Shown: one piece after another, positions 1 to 6,957 of the stretch | Layout: every line of letters starts with the position of its first letter | How positions within the stretch are numbered: the first letter of the stretch is position 1 | NCBI GenBank assembly: GCA_002493905.1 | Contig: DLAJ01000040.1 | Coordinates: forward strand, 3,516-21,791 | DNA length: 18,276 nt | Reading direction: 5' to 3' | Source of the DNA: Lachnospiraceae bacterium UBA7050 | GTDB lineage: Bacteria > Bacillota > Clostridia > Lachnospirales > Lachnospiraceae | Program-made: the position numbers and the translations under genes | The notes under the pieces: model-generated | The model's input: only the letters and a program-made list of their open reading frames with translations | Database searches by the model: none | Told to the model about the DNA's origin: nothing

Positions 1-1
1 T

Positions 2-73
2 GCTGCGTTAGGTATCTTTAGTAAGAAAATTAACAAATCATTCAAGTGCAAAAATTGTGGATATACATGGTAA
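2..73 (+). CDS. C-terminal fragment of a zinc-ribbon protein (partial)
   Basis: The reading frame is open at the left edge and ends in TAA at 71-73. The last residues read FKCKNCGYTW: a CxxC pair followed by an aromatic tail, which is the usual second half of a small C-terminal zinc ribbon in Firmicutes proteins. Only 23 residues are visible, so the main part of the protein and its function cannot be named. The identification rests on the single CxxC knuckle. Confidence 0.5.
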   Translation, partial: AALGIFSKKINKSFKCKNCGYTW

Positions 74-677
74 CTATTTCAATAAATTATTACGTCCTTT
101 CGATATTGTTAAGGTTGAGTAGTATTATAAAGATAAACACACGAATCTCTTTTTGATTTTTACTCGTTGGCTGAAACACTACAACCAAACGTATTACTGA
201 AAATCATAAAATCGCAATACGCACTATGCATTATTAGTAAGCTGCATTACGGCTGCAGCCTGCTAAGAGGATGGGTATGTCTGTGGGGATTGCTCTCTAT
301 TTGTTTAGAGTGCCGTCCTGCTCGTTGTCCATTGTCATCAGTATTTAGGCATCTATTGGTTCTCACCGATATTACCATATACCAACATAATCAATTTTTT
401 CTGCTTTCGCAACCTCATCCGCAAATTAGGGATTGTGGTTTGATATGTATTAGCCAGATTTCTCCAGTCTTACTTGAATGTAAGAGACTTTCAAGCATTT
501 ACTCCTCCATGTATAGTTTATACTCCGCTAAAAGTGTTTGCAGAGTCTTATTAAAAACCCCATGTATCCATAGACTTGTAGACAACGCCATAATGTTGTT
601 TTCTTATCTATGATCGCCCAACTAAAATCTCTCGCCAAAGTGATTTTAATTGTCTGTCACCTCATGTCGCCATAAGG
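74..677. other. AT-rich stretch with no intact gene; probable decayed or junction DNA
   Basis: This 604-base stretch is clearly richer in A and T than the genes to its right. A 148-codon plus-strand frame (167-613) has a cysteine-rich, low-quality composition and no Shine-Dalgarno site, so I do not call it. On the minus strand there are short protein-like pieces separated by stops: a 30-codon frame at 499-591 starting MALSTSLWIHG, then a frame starting at 498 with GGAGGAG just before its ATG, then fragments such as FADEVAKAEKIDYVGIW in another frame. This pattern suits a frameshift-riddled gene or the scar of an inserted element. The tape-measure gene is cut where this region begins. Confidence 0.4.
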
Positions 678-2042
678 TCAAGCAAAGTTTTTAACGAATG
701 CGCCAATTCCCACACCAAGCCCGGCCGTGCCAAAGGAGCCAAGCGCGCCCATGATCTGGTTTATGACGGAGAGAAGGCTGTTTAAGGAACCGGCGGCAGT
801 GACAACCGCGTCCGAATCCACGATATGATTAAGCGTGTCCGTCCATGTATTGGATAGGCGCGCAAGGGAGCCTTCCCACGAACGGGCTGTTTTTTCAGCC
901 GCGTCAGCCATGGAGCCGGCGCCGTCCGTATACTGTCCGAGCATGGTTTCATAGGTGTCCCAGCCGCTTAAGAGTGCGTCGAGCTGCGCGGCGGGGACGG
1001 CGCTGCCGACAGCGTTGAGGAGCCCGGTCCTGCGGGGGTCGTTTTCATCCAGCCGGTGATAGGCGGCGGACAGTTCTTCTAGAATTATCATCGGATCGCG
1101 GAGTGAGAGGATGCCGTTTCTGGTTTCTTTAAGCCGGACGTTCAGCGCCTCACAGGCAGCTTCATAGGAGGCAAGCCCGTCCGCGTTAATGTTTTTCTCC
1201 TCGTCTTTGACCTGTCCGGTATAGAGGAGGATGGAGCGGAGTGCGTCGGCGGTCTTCTGTCCGCCCTGCCGCGTCGCCGCGATCATGGTGCTTAACGCGG
1301 CGGCGGTCTGTCCGATGCTGACACCGAGGGATTCGGCTGCCGGACCGGCGCCGGCAATGCCTTCTGCAATGTCAGCCATCGCGATGGTGTTCCTGCCGGC
1401 AATTTCGTGCATGCCGTCCAGCGCTTCCGTGAGTTTGGTTACGGAGCCGTTCATGTGGAAGGCCTGATCGGCGGTAAGGATCATCTGCCGTGCGAGTTCT
1501 GCGGTCATGCTGCCTGCAGTCTGTGCGGCGAGGGAGAGTTCGGAAATGGCTTCGGCGTTCCGGTAGCCGGCACGCAGTGCTTCCTGCACGCCGGTCAGGT
1601 AATCGGCGGCGCTTCTGCCGTATTTTCCTGCGATGGAAAAGGCGTTATTTCCGATGCGTTCCAGGTCGGAGCGGGAGAGCCGTTCGTTGGAGACGCTGAT
1701 CTGCGTGAGGAGGGTATCAACCTGCCGTAATTCTTTTACGGCATTTTTTGTCTTGGAGAGGAAGAGGGTGACGACGGTGTTGAGGGAGAGGCATTTTGAG
1801 ATGGTTTCTGCCGCCTGTGACATCTGGCTGCGGAAAGAAGCGCCGAGCCTGTCGATGGTGCGCATGGAGTTTTCCGTGCGCCTGAGCGTCTGACCGGCGT
1901 CCTTCAGGCTGTCATCGAAAGAGCCGGGTATGCGGACGGCGGAGAGCTGTTTGTTGAGCTTTTTGAGGTCTGAGTTGATCTGTGCAGCTGTTTTGGGGAT
2001 GTCTAAGCCGAGCACAATTTTGTCATTGTCTTTGGAAATCAA
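678..2042 (-). pseudogene. Phage tail tape-measure protein, TP901 type, truncated at its 3' end
   Basis: Tape-measure proteins fill the tail tube and set tail length in long-tailed phages. After a short N-terminal part (IVLGLDIPKTAAQINSDLKK) come amphipathic helices and then the TP901-type core (about residues 90-300), rich in A, G and S, with runs such as SAADYLTGVQEALRAGYRN and AAALSTMIAATRQGG. The visible product is about 454 aa and stops right after GIGAFVKNFA. Relatives normally continue for hundreds of residues, so the 3' half has been lost at the junction with the AT-rich DNA. I place the start at TTG 2042, preceded by AAGGTTGGTG. The open frame continues to 2204, but the extra 54 residues look non-coding (PPPPMPMS, HVHLVH). 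It is the last gene of the tail module. Family assignment is firm; the truncation is inferred from length. Confidence 0.8.
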
Positions 2043-2242
2043 TTTTTCACCAACCTTTCGTGAATTTGAGGGATTTCTGCGTGGAGCCTTGGTTTGCAAA
2101 AAGAAGGAGTTCCGCATGCAATGAACCAAATGCACATGCAGGCATGGCACTTGGCTCATCGGCATGGGAGGGGGAGGATGCTCCGCAGCCCTGTGTATTG
2201 TCACTGTCTGCTTCAGAATACGCCTGAGGCACGATCCGATGC

Positions 2243-2275
2243 GGTAACAGTTTAGCCGAAGACCGAACTGTTACC
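2243..2275. repeat. Perfect 10-bp inverted repeat in the tail module
   Basis: GGTAACAGTT (2243-2252) and AACTGTTACC (2266-2275) flank a 13-base loop. It lies between the 58-aa cysteine-rich gene and the tape-measure gene. Neither strand has a T-tract after it, so it is not a classical terminator. It could be an RNA structure tuning tape-measure expression or a protein-binding site. Confidence 0.55.
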
Positions 2276-2280
2276 GGATG

Positions 2281-2457
2281 CTATAGGACATTGGATTCCT
2301 GTCTGGATTTTTGTATCTTTGCGAAATAAGCCCTTGCGCATTCCGGCGAACAGGCGACTTTCTTCCAGTGAAAGACGGTATTTGCGCGTTCGCAGTCTGC
2401 GCACGGAGTAAAGAGTTTTCCGCATATTTTACATGGTTTCTGTACCTGATTGGGCAT
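2281..2457 (-). CDS. Small cysteine-rich (zinc-finger-like) protein of the phage tail module
   Basis: This 58-aa gene begins MPNQVQKPCKICGKLF and is preceded by a good Shine-Dalgarno, AAGGAG, 8 bases before the ATG. It starts 20 bp after the stop of the major tail protein gene, so it is probably co-transcribed with it. Cysteines at positions 9, 12, 19, 22, 36 and 40 form CxxC, CxxC and CxxxC knuckles, and H30 is nearby, enough to bind one or two zinc ions. The C-terminal part (residues 41-58) is a basic helix. Phage tail operons usually carry tail-assembly chaperones between the major tail and tape-measure genes. This protein sits in that place but does not look like a known chaperone. Its function is unknown. 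Confidence 0.7.
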   Translation of the reverse strand: MPNQVQKPCKICGKLFTPCADCERANTVFHWKKVACSPECARAYFAKIQKSRQESNVL

Positions 2458-2477
2458 TTGCGTTCTCCTTAGTCCGC

Positions 2478-3254
2478 TTAGTTCACCCCGTAGATCACCA
2501 GATCCCAGAGGTTGGTAGAACTTGAGCAGCCGCCTGCGAGAGATTCTGCTTCAAATGCGTGTGCAAAACTGTCGCCGCCAAGCGATAACTCGAACTCGCC
2601 GGATACGTCGGCTCTCTGAATGATGATCTGACCGGCATATTCCACATTGCAGGAATCCTGAAGAACGACGTCAATGTAAAGCTTTAACACCTTGCTGTAC
2701 GTTTCGGAGTCATTGGAAATCTTTGCAGCTTCCACCTCCACATCATAAAACGCTACGAGCTCTGTGCCGTCCGTCATTCCGGATACCGTGATTTCCTGTG
2801 TCTCAGGATCATAACTGAATTTGCCTGCCGCTGCCTCTGCATCCTGCTCAAGCTTTGCGCCGAGGGAGCCGTTTGCATTTTTCACATAAATGGTTCCGAT
2901 TTCAGCGCCTGCGACGCCCGCCGCAGTTTTGGAAGTCTTGCATGCATTGTCTTTTACAGTCATCACATCCGTGATACGTACGCGGAACGAACCCTGTTCT
3001 ACCTCGGCGCCGGTCTGCGCGGCTAAAGCGCCGCCGACAAGGACGCCGTTCGTTGCGGATACGGTTACGGCCTTGTTCTTTTTCAGGGAAGCGAGTTTGC
3101 GGCCGTTTCTTCCTGTAATGTCGGACTTTTCCTGACTGTTCTTAATGGAGCCGTTCTGAACCTCGTCCATGATAAACTCCAATTCGCCGGCGTTATTAAA
3201 CGCCGTGATCTGTGCGACCTCGGTAATGATTAACTTACTTACGTCTACTGCCAT
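2478..3254 (-). CDS. Probable phage major tail (tube) protein
   Basis: The protein is 258 aa with an AAAGGAGG ribosome site before ATG 3254. It begins MAVDVSKLIITEVAQITAFN and contains VQNGSIKNSQEKSDITGRNGRKL and a K-rich turn, features I associate with tail-tube-like structural proteins of Clostridia prophages. The rest is dominated by short beta strands with V, T, S and G, and there is no signal peptide or membrane segment. Near the C-terminus, FELSLGGDSFAHAFEAE is followed by a double cysteine-free Ser-rich stretch. It lies upstream of the tape-measure gene, the usual order for long-tailed phages. It would polymerise into the tail tube. The role is inferred from composition, size and position rather than from a diagnostic motif. 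Confidence 0.7.
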   Translation of the reverse strand: MAVDVSKLIITEVAQITAFNNAGELEFIMDEVQNGSIKNSQEKSDITGRNGRKLASLKKNKAVTVSATNGVLVGGALAAQTGAEVEQGSFRVRITDVMTVKDNACKTSKTAAGVAGAEIGTIYVKNANGSLGAKLEQDAEAAAGKFSYDPETQEITVSGMTDGTELVAFYDVEVEAAKISNDSETYSKVLKLYIDVVLQDSCNVEYAGQIIIQRADVSGEFELSLGGDSFAHAFEAESLAGGCSSSTNLWDLVIYGVN

Positions 3255-3362
3255 TGTTTGTTTCCTCCTTTGAGTGATAAATGATTGTTTGTATCAAAAG
3301 GCGCGGTACAATGCAGCGCCCGGCAGGGGCACTGCCTGCGGGAAGCGCCAGATTGATTTTTC

Positions 3363-4085
3363 TTACTCCATGGGGAGCCATGATAAGCATGACCGGTCTT
3401 TGATTTTGGATGTGTCGACGGTTCCGGCATATACGCCGGTCATCGTATGCTCAAAAAGAATGTTGGTTTTGATCTGCTCGAAGCTTTGATGGAACTGATA
3501 GATCGTTAAATGATTGACCTCTTCGTAATTGTATTTGAATTCCGGTCTGTTGACCAATGCCACGACCAGTTTCTCCAGATAGGGCTCATACGGTTTCCCG
3601 GCAAGGCGCTTTTGCTTTTTCCGCTCTAACTGAATGCGAAATTCTTTTGCTTCTTCATTGCCGGGTCTGCGGGTTTCTTTTTGCAGATGGTTTATCTTTC
3701 TGACTGCGTCCGCTATTTGATGATGAACGAGCTCGTCGATCACAAGATCGTTCCGGGGGCTGTATAAAATCTCCGTATCGTTGGCAGGATGCGTACAGGC
3801 GGTGATATCCGACAGATCAAGGTTTCCGAATAGAATGCCAAGATCGCTCTTTGCATAAGCCGGAAACAGTATGAGAAACAATTGATAGTCGGTAATCTTA
3901 GTAAAATCGATGCCCATATCGGCAAGAGAAACCATATATTGAAACGGGGTGGCGGTGAGGGAAGAGACCAGTTGATAATAATGTGCTTCTGCCTCCAATA
4001 TTTCCCCGACAGTGGGAATCCGTATTGTCAGATTGGGGAGAATCGGGATGGAAGAAGCCGTCAGAAGACTTTTTTCGTTTTCCAT
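3363..4085 (-). CDS. Phage tail-module protein of unknown function (240 aa)
   Basis: I choose ATG 4085 (MENEKSLLTASS) because GGGAGG lies just before it. The open frame continues upstream but runs into the preceding gene. The gene starts 13 bp after that gene's stop, so translation is probably coupled. The N-terminal two thirds are mixed alpha/beta with TVGEILEAEAHYYQLV and a segment rich in aromatic and aliphatic residues. A strongly basic helix follows (about 165-200, with RRPGNEEAKEF and RKKQKRLAGK). There is no signal peptide or membrane helix. Its place before the major tail protein gene suggests tail assembly or a baseplate role, possibly a chaperone, but I do not recognise a defining domain. 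Confidence 0.65.
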   Translation of the reverse strand: MENEKSLLTASSIPILPNLTIRIPTVGEILEAEAHYYQLVSSLTATPFQYMVSLADMGIDFTKITDYQLFLILFPAYAKSDLGILFGNLDLSDITACTHPANDTEILYSPRNDLVIDELVHHQIADAVRKINHLQKETRRPGNEEAKEFRIQLERKKQKRLAGKPYEPYLEKLVVALVNRPEFKYNYEEVNHLTIYQFHQSFEQIKTNILFEHTMTGVYAGTVDTSKIKDRSCLSWLPME

Positions 4086-4098
4086 GTATGCCTCCCGG

Positions 4099-4704
4099 TC
4101 AGAACGCTTCTGAAAAATCAATTGGGACGGATTCAAATTCCATACCGGAAATCGCGTCTGCCACATCCTGCATGGTTACAAATCCCGAATCGCCCAAAAC
4201 GGCGTCCTCTAAGACCGATAAACGATTTTCCGTGTCTACGAACCAATTTTCGGGCGGGAGAATCGTGATATCCGTAGCATCCAGGGATTCTTCGATCTGA
4301 AGGGTAAAGGGTGTTGTTTTTAAGGAATAATTTTCGCCGGAATCCGTCACCCCGCAGAACTCGATCGCGCATATGACCGGACCGCCGGTTGTTGCGGCAT
4401 AAGATAATACCCAGGAAAATCGCAGGAATGCATCGTTATATCGCGGGTTGACGGCGGATTCGGTAAATACGCCGTATTCGTTTTTTACAATGAATCTGAT
4501 TTCTTTTGTGCATAAATCCACACCATCGTAATAGCGGCTGATCTCAAAAGTCAGCATGGCAGAATTGGTATCGCCCCGAACGATCCTGCCAATCTGCGGT
4601 ATGTCCGGTGTTTTTTCCGTTATTCTGATGATCTGATGTTCATCGACCATTGCGGAAGTTTTGACCGTAGGGCCTTCTAAGTCTGTGAAATTTGTAGTGT
4701 CCAT
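4099..4704 (-). CDS. BppU-like phage baseplate upper protein
   Basis: The 201-aa protein starts at ATG 4704 with AGAGGTG before it; the frame could extend to 4752, but that would run through a hairpin. Residues about 35-150 resemble the N-terminal domain of BppU, the baseplate upper protein that links receptor-binding tips to the baseplate in siphophages. The characteristic pieces are GRIVRGDTNSAMLTFEISRY, YDGVDLCTKEIRFIVKNEYG and LRFSWVLSYAATTGGP, followed by KTTPFTLQIEESLD. A short helical tail (SVLEDAVLGDSGFVTMQDVADA) is where longer relatives carry oligomerisation or fibre parts. A baseplate gene ahead of the major tail gene is not the textbook order. Family confidence is good; whether it still builds a baseplate is unknown. 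Confidence 0.75.
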   Translation of the reverse strand: MDTTNFTDLEGPTVKTSAMVDEHQIIRITEKTPDIPQIGRIVRGDTNSAMLTFEISRYYDGVDLCTKEIRFIVKNEYGVFTESAVNPRYNDAFLRFSWVLSYAATTGGPVICAIEFCGVTDSGENYSLKTTPFTLQIEESLDATDITILPPENWFVDTENRLSVLEDAVLGDSGFVTMQDVADAISGMEFESVPIDFSEAF

Positions 4705-4731
4705 CGCTTCACCTCTTTTCGATAATAGATA

Positions 4732-4758
4732 CGGGCGATGGCAGACCGCCATCGCCCG
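4732..4758 (-). repeat. Perfect 11-bp hairpin upstream of the baseplate gene
   Basis: CGGGCGATGGC (4732-4742) pairs with GCCATCGCCCG (4748-4758) around a 5-base loop. It lies between the terminator-like structure and the baseplate gene start at 4704. No T-run follows on the minus strand. It may stabilise the 5' end of the tail mRNA or back up termination. Confidence 0.55.
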
Positions 4759-4762
4759 GCTG

Positions 4763-4812
4763 AAAAAACAGCAGGCGCCGGTGCCGCCGGAACAGCGGCA
4801 TCAGCGCCTGCT
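4763..4812 (-). terminator. Rho-independent terminator after the HU-like gene
   Basis: Read on the minus strand, AGCAGGCGC and GCGCCTGCT form a 9-bp stem, and an inner TGCCGC/GCGGCA pair extends it. The structure is followed by a G and six T residues (4768-4763). It lies 27 bases past the stop of the HU-like gene, so that gene is likely separated, at least partly, from the downstream baseplate and tail genes. Confidence 0.75.
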
Positions 4813-4838
4813 CAGATAAGAAAAGAAAAGAAAAATCG

Positions 4839-5153
4839 TTATTCCTGACTGTCAAACAATGCCTGATTGACCTGTGTATGATAATATTTGGAAATGCGCG
4901 CTTTGACATTCACATGTTCGGGGCAGCTGATGTTTTGAAACATTCCTTTGGAATACTTCTTTTCACCAACATAGGTTCTGTGTATGCTGATCCCGTGAAA
5001 TAGTTTGAGTGCGACGTCTTCCGCAGGCCCGGAAGCTGTCAGGTAGTCCCAGACCAGCTCTTCGGCAGACCGGAATATGCTGCGGACGGCTGCGATATTC
5101 ATGCCCTCTTTGTCCGCAATCTGTTTTAATAAGGTATCCTGACTGATCTTCAT
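4839..5153 (-). CDS. HU/IHF-like DNA-binding protein of the phage module
   Basis: The 104-aa protein reads MKISQDTLLKQIADKEGMNI at its start: a helix pair like the N-terminal helices of HU/IHF proteins. It continues with alternating strands in the middle (VALKLFHGISIHRTYVG) where HU has its beta arms. The C-terminal part is basic with K, R, H and Y (VKARISKYYHTQ). Proteins of this sort are common as orphan genes in Clostridia prophages and could bend or package DNA, or bind a structural partner. A GGGAGG lies 13 bases before the ATG. The gene is followed by its own terminator. The fold call comes from pattern resemblance; no catalytic residues are expected. Confidence 0.6.
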   Translation of the reverse strand: MKISQDTLLKQIADKEGMNIAAVRSIFRSAEELVWDYLTASGPAEDVALKLFHGISIHRTYVGEKKYSKGMFQNISCPEHVNVKARISKYYHTQVNQALFDSQE

Positions 5154-5228
5154 GCGTTATCTGTTTCCTCCCTTATTCTCACAAAGAATATGCCGTTATT
5201 TACGGACGTTTCTATTTTGCGTGGAGCG

Positions 5229-5255
5229 GATTCGACCATGCATCATGGAAGAATC
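5229..5255. repeat. Imperfect 12-bp hairpin between nuclease and HU-like gene
   Basis: GATTCGACCATG (5229-5240) pairs with CATGGAAGAATC (5244-5255) around a CAT loop, with two mismatches in the middle. It follows the 3' end of the nuclease gene on the minus strand. No T-run is present, so a terminator role is doubtful. Confidence 0.4.
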
Positions 5256-5281
5256 GGCATGGCAGGAACTGGTCTGAGAGC

Positions 5282-6673
5282 TTATGGATTGCATCTTTTA
5301 CAGGGCACATAGCCCATCGCGATCACGTCTTCGCGGCTTCCTGAGTAGTAAAGCTTGTTATGCTCTGCCATCTCCTGAACGCTGCTGCAGTCGGGATAAT
5401 GGAATTTCCCGGTGTTTGTATTTAAGACATAGTCTGCGGCGGGGGACTCTGCATGATTTATATCGCTGTCGGTATTTTCACCGGAGCCTGGAGAGCTGTT
5501 TTGCGAGGCGTCCGTACCGGGAATGCCCGTGTTCTCCTGCGGGTTATCTGTGTCGGAAGTGTCTGTGTTTTCCTGCGGGCTGCCCGTGCCGGAATCTCCC
5601 TGGCTGCCCTGTTCGGGACTGCCGCTTAAGTCCGCCGGGGAAGCGCCGCTGTCCGCGACATGCAAATCGGGGGATGCATAGCTGTCCCCGGTTGCATAGT
5701 CGATGACGATGCCCGGCTGTACATTATAGACAAATACGTTAAAGCAGACGCCGGTACCGTGATCCTCGACGGACCACGCTTCCATCAAAACGCCGTCCGC
5801 AACAAGATTGTTTCCACGAAACATCGGCGTTACGCGGTAGAGGACATGGTGGCCGGTTGCCCTGACATAATTACCGGCCGTTTCTTCAAAAGAAAGCATG
5901 CCGACCGCATTGAATGTCCGGGTCCCGGTGATGAGATTGCGCTCGTTCGCGTTTTCGCCCGCAAGCTGATATGCGATCAGGTGGCAGCGGTTATAGAGAT
6001 AATTGCCGTCGATTCCTTCATATTTAACAGTGTGCCATCCGCTTGGGCGGATCTGTCCGATTGCGCCCCGTTCTTCGGTCGGCATCAGGTCTTGTCCGAT
6101 GTTGGCGAAAGCGGTGCCGCATCGGCCAAGGGAATCCAGCGGGGCATAGCGCTCAAAGGACTCTGCAGCGTCTGTGGGAGTCTGAAAAAAAGGAACATTA
6201 TCGTTGATCACACAATAAAGTTCACCTGAATAAGAAGGAATGTCGTCGAGCGTGCATGGTGGTGTGGGAATATCCGTATTTTCTGCCGGTAAGGAGGAGG
6301 CGGATTGCTCTGCGTCTCCCGCTTCCTCCTGCGAGGGTTCAGAGAAGTCCTGAGATTCGGAAGCTTCAGGGACTGAGCCGCCGGGCGGGAGAAAAGAGGA
6401 GTCGTTTGGATTTGAAATATCGGACAGAGCCGCAGGCGAATCGTCCGGCAAAGACGGGGATGTACCTGAAGGTCCCGGATTGCCGGAGCCCTCAGATGTG
6501 CTGCCGCTGCCGGTAACGGATGTCTCAACAGAGGGCGTTCCGCCGCCGATTCCGTCGATCGGCGCCTCTACAAGTTTTGTCAGGATAACCGGGACGGCAA
6601 TCAGAACTGCAATGATCGGAATGAGGACGATGGCAGATATGCGGCCCGATTTCTTTTTAGATGATTTTTTCAT
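5282..6673 (-). CDS. Membrane-anchored DNA/RNA non-specific endonuclease with C-terminal zinc-binding module
   Basis: ATG 6673 is chosen over 6697 because AGAGGGA sits 7-8 bases before it. The 463-aa protein has a basic N-terminus and one membrane segment (about 12-33), then a Ser/Gly/Pro/Glu-rich linker (about 45-140) that should lie outside the cell. The nuclease domain (about 145-335) belongs to the DNA/RNA non-specific endonuclease group: NRCHLIAYQLAGENANERNL aligns with the DRGH active-site region, H231 being the likely general base, followed by ITGTRTFNAVGML. A second acidic linker with repeated NPQENT and TGSPQENT leads to an Ada-like metal-binding end (418-463) with H425, C429, C458 and C461. 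It likely digests extracellular or incoming DNA. It has its own promoter and is probably unrelated to the tail genes downstream. Confidence 0.88.
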   Translation of the reverse strand: MKKSSKKKSGRISAIVLIPIIAVLIAVPVILTKLVEAPIDGIGGGTPSVETSVTGSGSTSEGSGNPGPSGTSPSLPDDSPAALSDISNPNDSSFLPPGGSVPEASESQDFSEPSQEEAGDAEQSASSLPAENTDIPTPPCTLDDIPSYSGELYCVINDNVPFFQTPTDAAESFERYAPLDSLGRCGTAFANIGQDLMPTEERGAIGQIRPSGWHTVKYEGIDGNYLYNRCHLIAYQLAGENANERNLITGTRTFNAVGMLSFEETAGNYVRATGHHVLYRVTPMFRGNNLVADGVLMEAWSVEDHGTGVCFNVFVYNVQPGIVIDYATGDSYASPDLHVADSGASPADLSGSPEQGSQGDSGTGSPQENTDTSDTDNPQENTGIPGTDASQNSSPGSGENTDSDINHAESPAADYVLNTNTGKFHYPDCSSVQEMAEHNKLYYSGSREDVIAMGYVPCKRCNP

Positions 6674-6729
6674 ATGACAGTCCCTCTTTATTTTCATGCG
6701 GTTATGGTGAAATGATTGCTATTTCGTTT

Positions 6730-6758
6730 ATTATATCAAGTTCATGACATTGTTTCAA
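6730..6758 (-). promoter_or_regulatory. Sigma-A type promoter of the nuclease gene
   Basis: On the minus strand TTGAAA (6758-6753) and TATAAT (6735-6730) are separated by exactly 17 bases. Transcription would start near 6723 and give a leader of about 50 bases before ATG 6673. Confidence 0.8.
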
Positions 6759-6772
6759 CTATTTCTTACATT

Positions 6773-6812
6773 TGCATCCGGAGGGCGCTGCATCTGCAAC
6801 CGGAGAGCGCTG
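6773..6812. repeat. Two imperfect 18-bp direct repeats upstream of the helicase promoter
   Basis: TGCATCCGGAGGGCGCTG (from 6773) and TGCAACCGGAGAGCGCTG (from 6795) match at 16 of 18 positions and are spaced 22 bp, close to two helical turns. They lie just upstream of the candidate helicase -35 box and behind the divergent nuclease promoter. They could be operator sites for a regulator of either gene. Confidence 0.45.
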
Positions 6813-6833
6813 CCGCGCCCGTGTAACTGTGAA

Positions 6834-6863
6834 TAGACTTTGCGCTGTGGTCTGTGCTAGAAT
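6834..6863 (+). promoter_or_regulatory. Candidate promoter of the Lhr helicase gene
   Basis: TAGACT (6834-6839) and TAGAAT (6858-6863) are 18 bases apart, and a TG one base before the -10 makes it an extended -10 element. The leader of about 85 bases contains three copies of an AAAAGGCAGGA-like motif (6865-6875, 6899-6910, 6923-6934). Confidence 0.5.
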
Positions 6864-6957
6864 AAAAAGGCAGGAGTTTTACAAACGATAAGACAGCACA
6901 AAAGGCAGGACAAAAGACAGCAAAAAAGGCAGGACAGCAGAAAGGATACACAGCGGC

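Noticed and set aside
167..613. 148-codon plus-strand reading frame
   Set aside because: No Shine-Dalgarno, cysteine-rich odd composition, and no recognisable domain; the opposite strand has more protein-like fragments.
2043..2204. N-terminal extension of the tape-measure protein to an upstream ATG
   Set aside because: The extra residues are Pro/His-rich and unlike the family, and no ribosome site precedes them; TTG 2042 with AAGGTTGGTG fits better.
678..6673. Nuclease as part of the phage tail module
   Set aside because: The nuclease has its own strong promoter, a membrane anchor and a chromosomal-type architecture; only its strand is shared with the tail genes.
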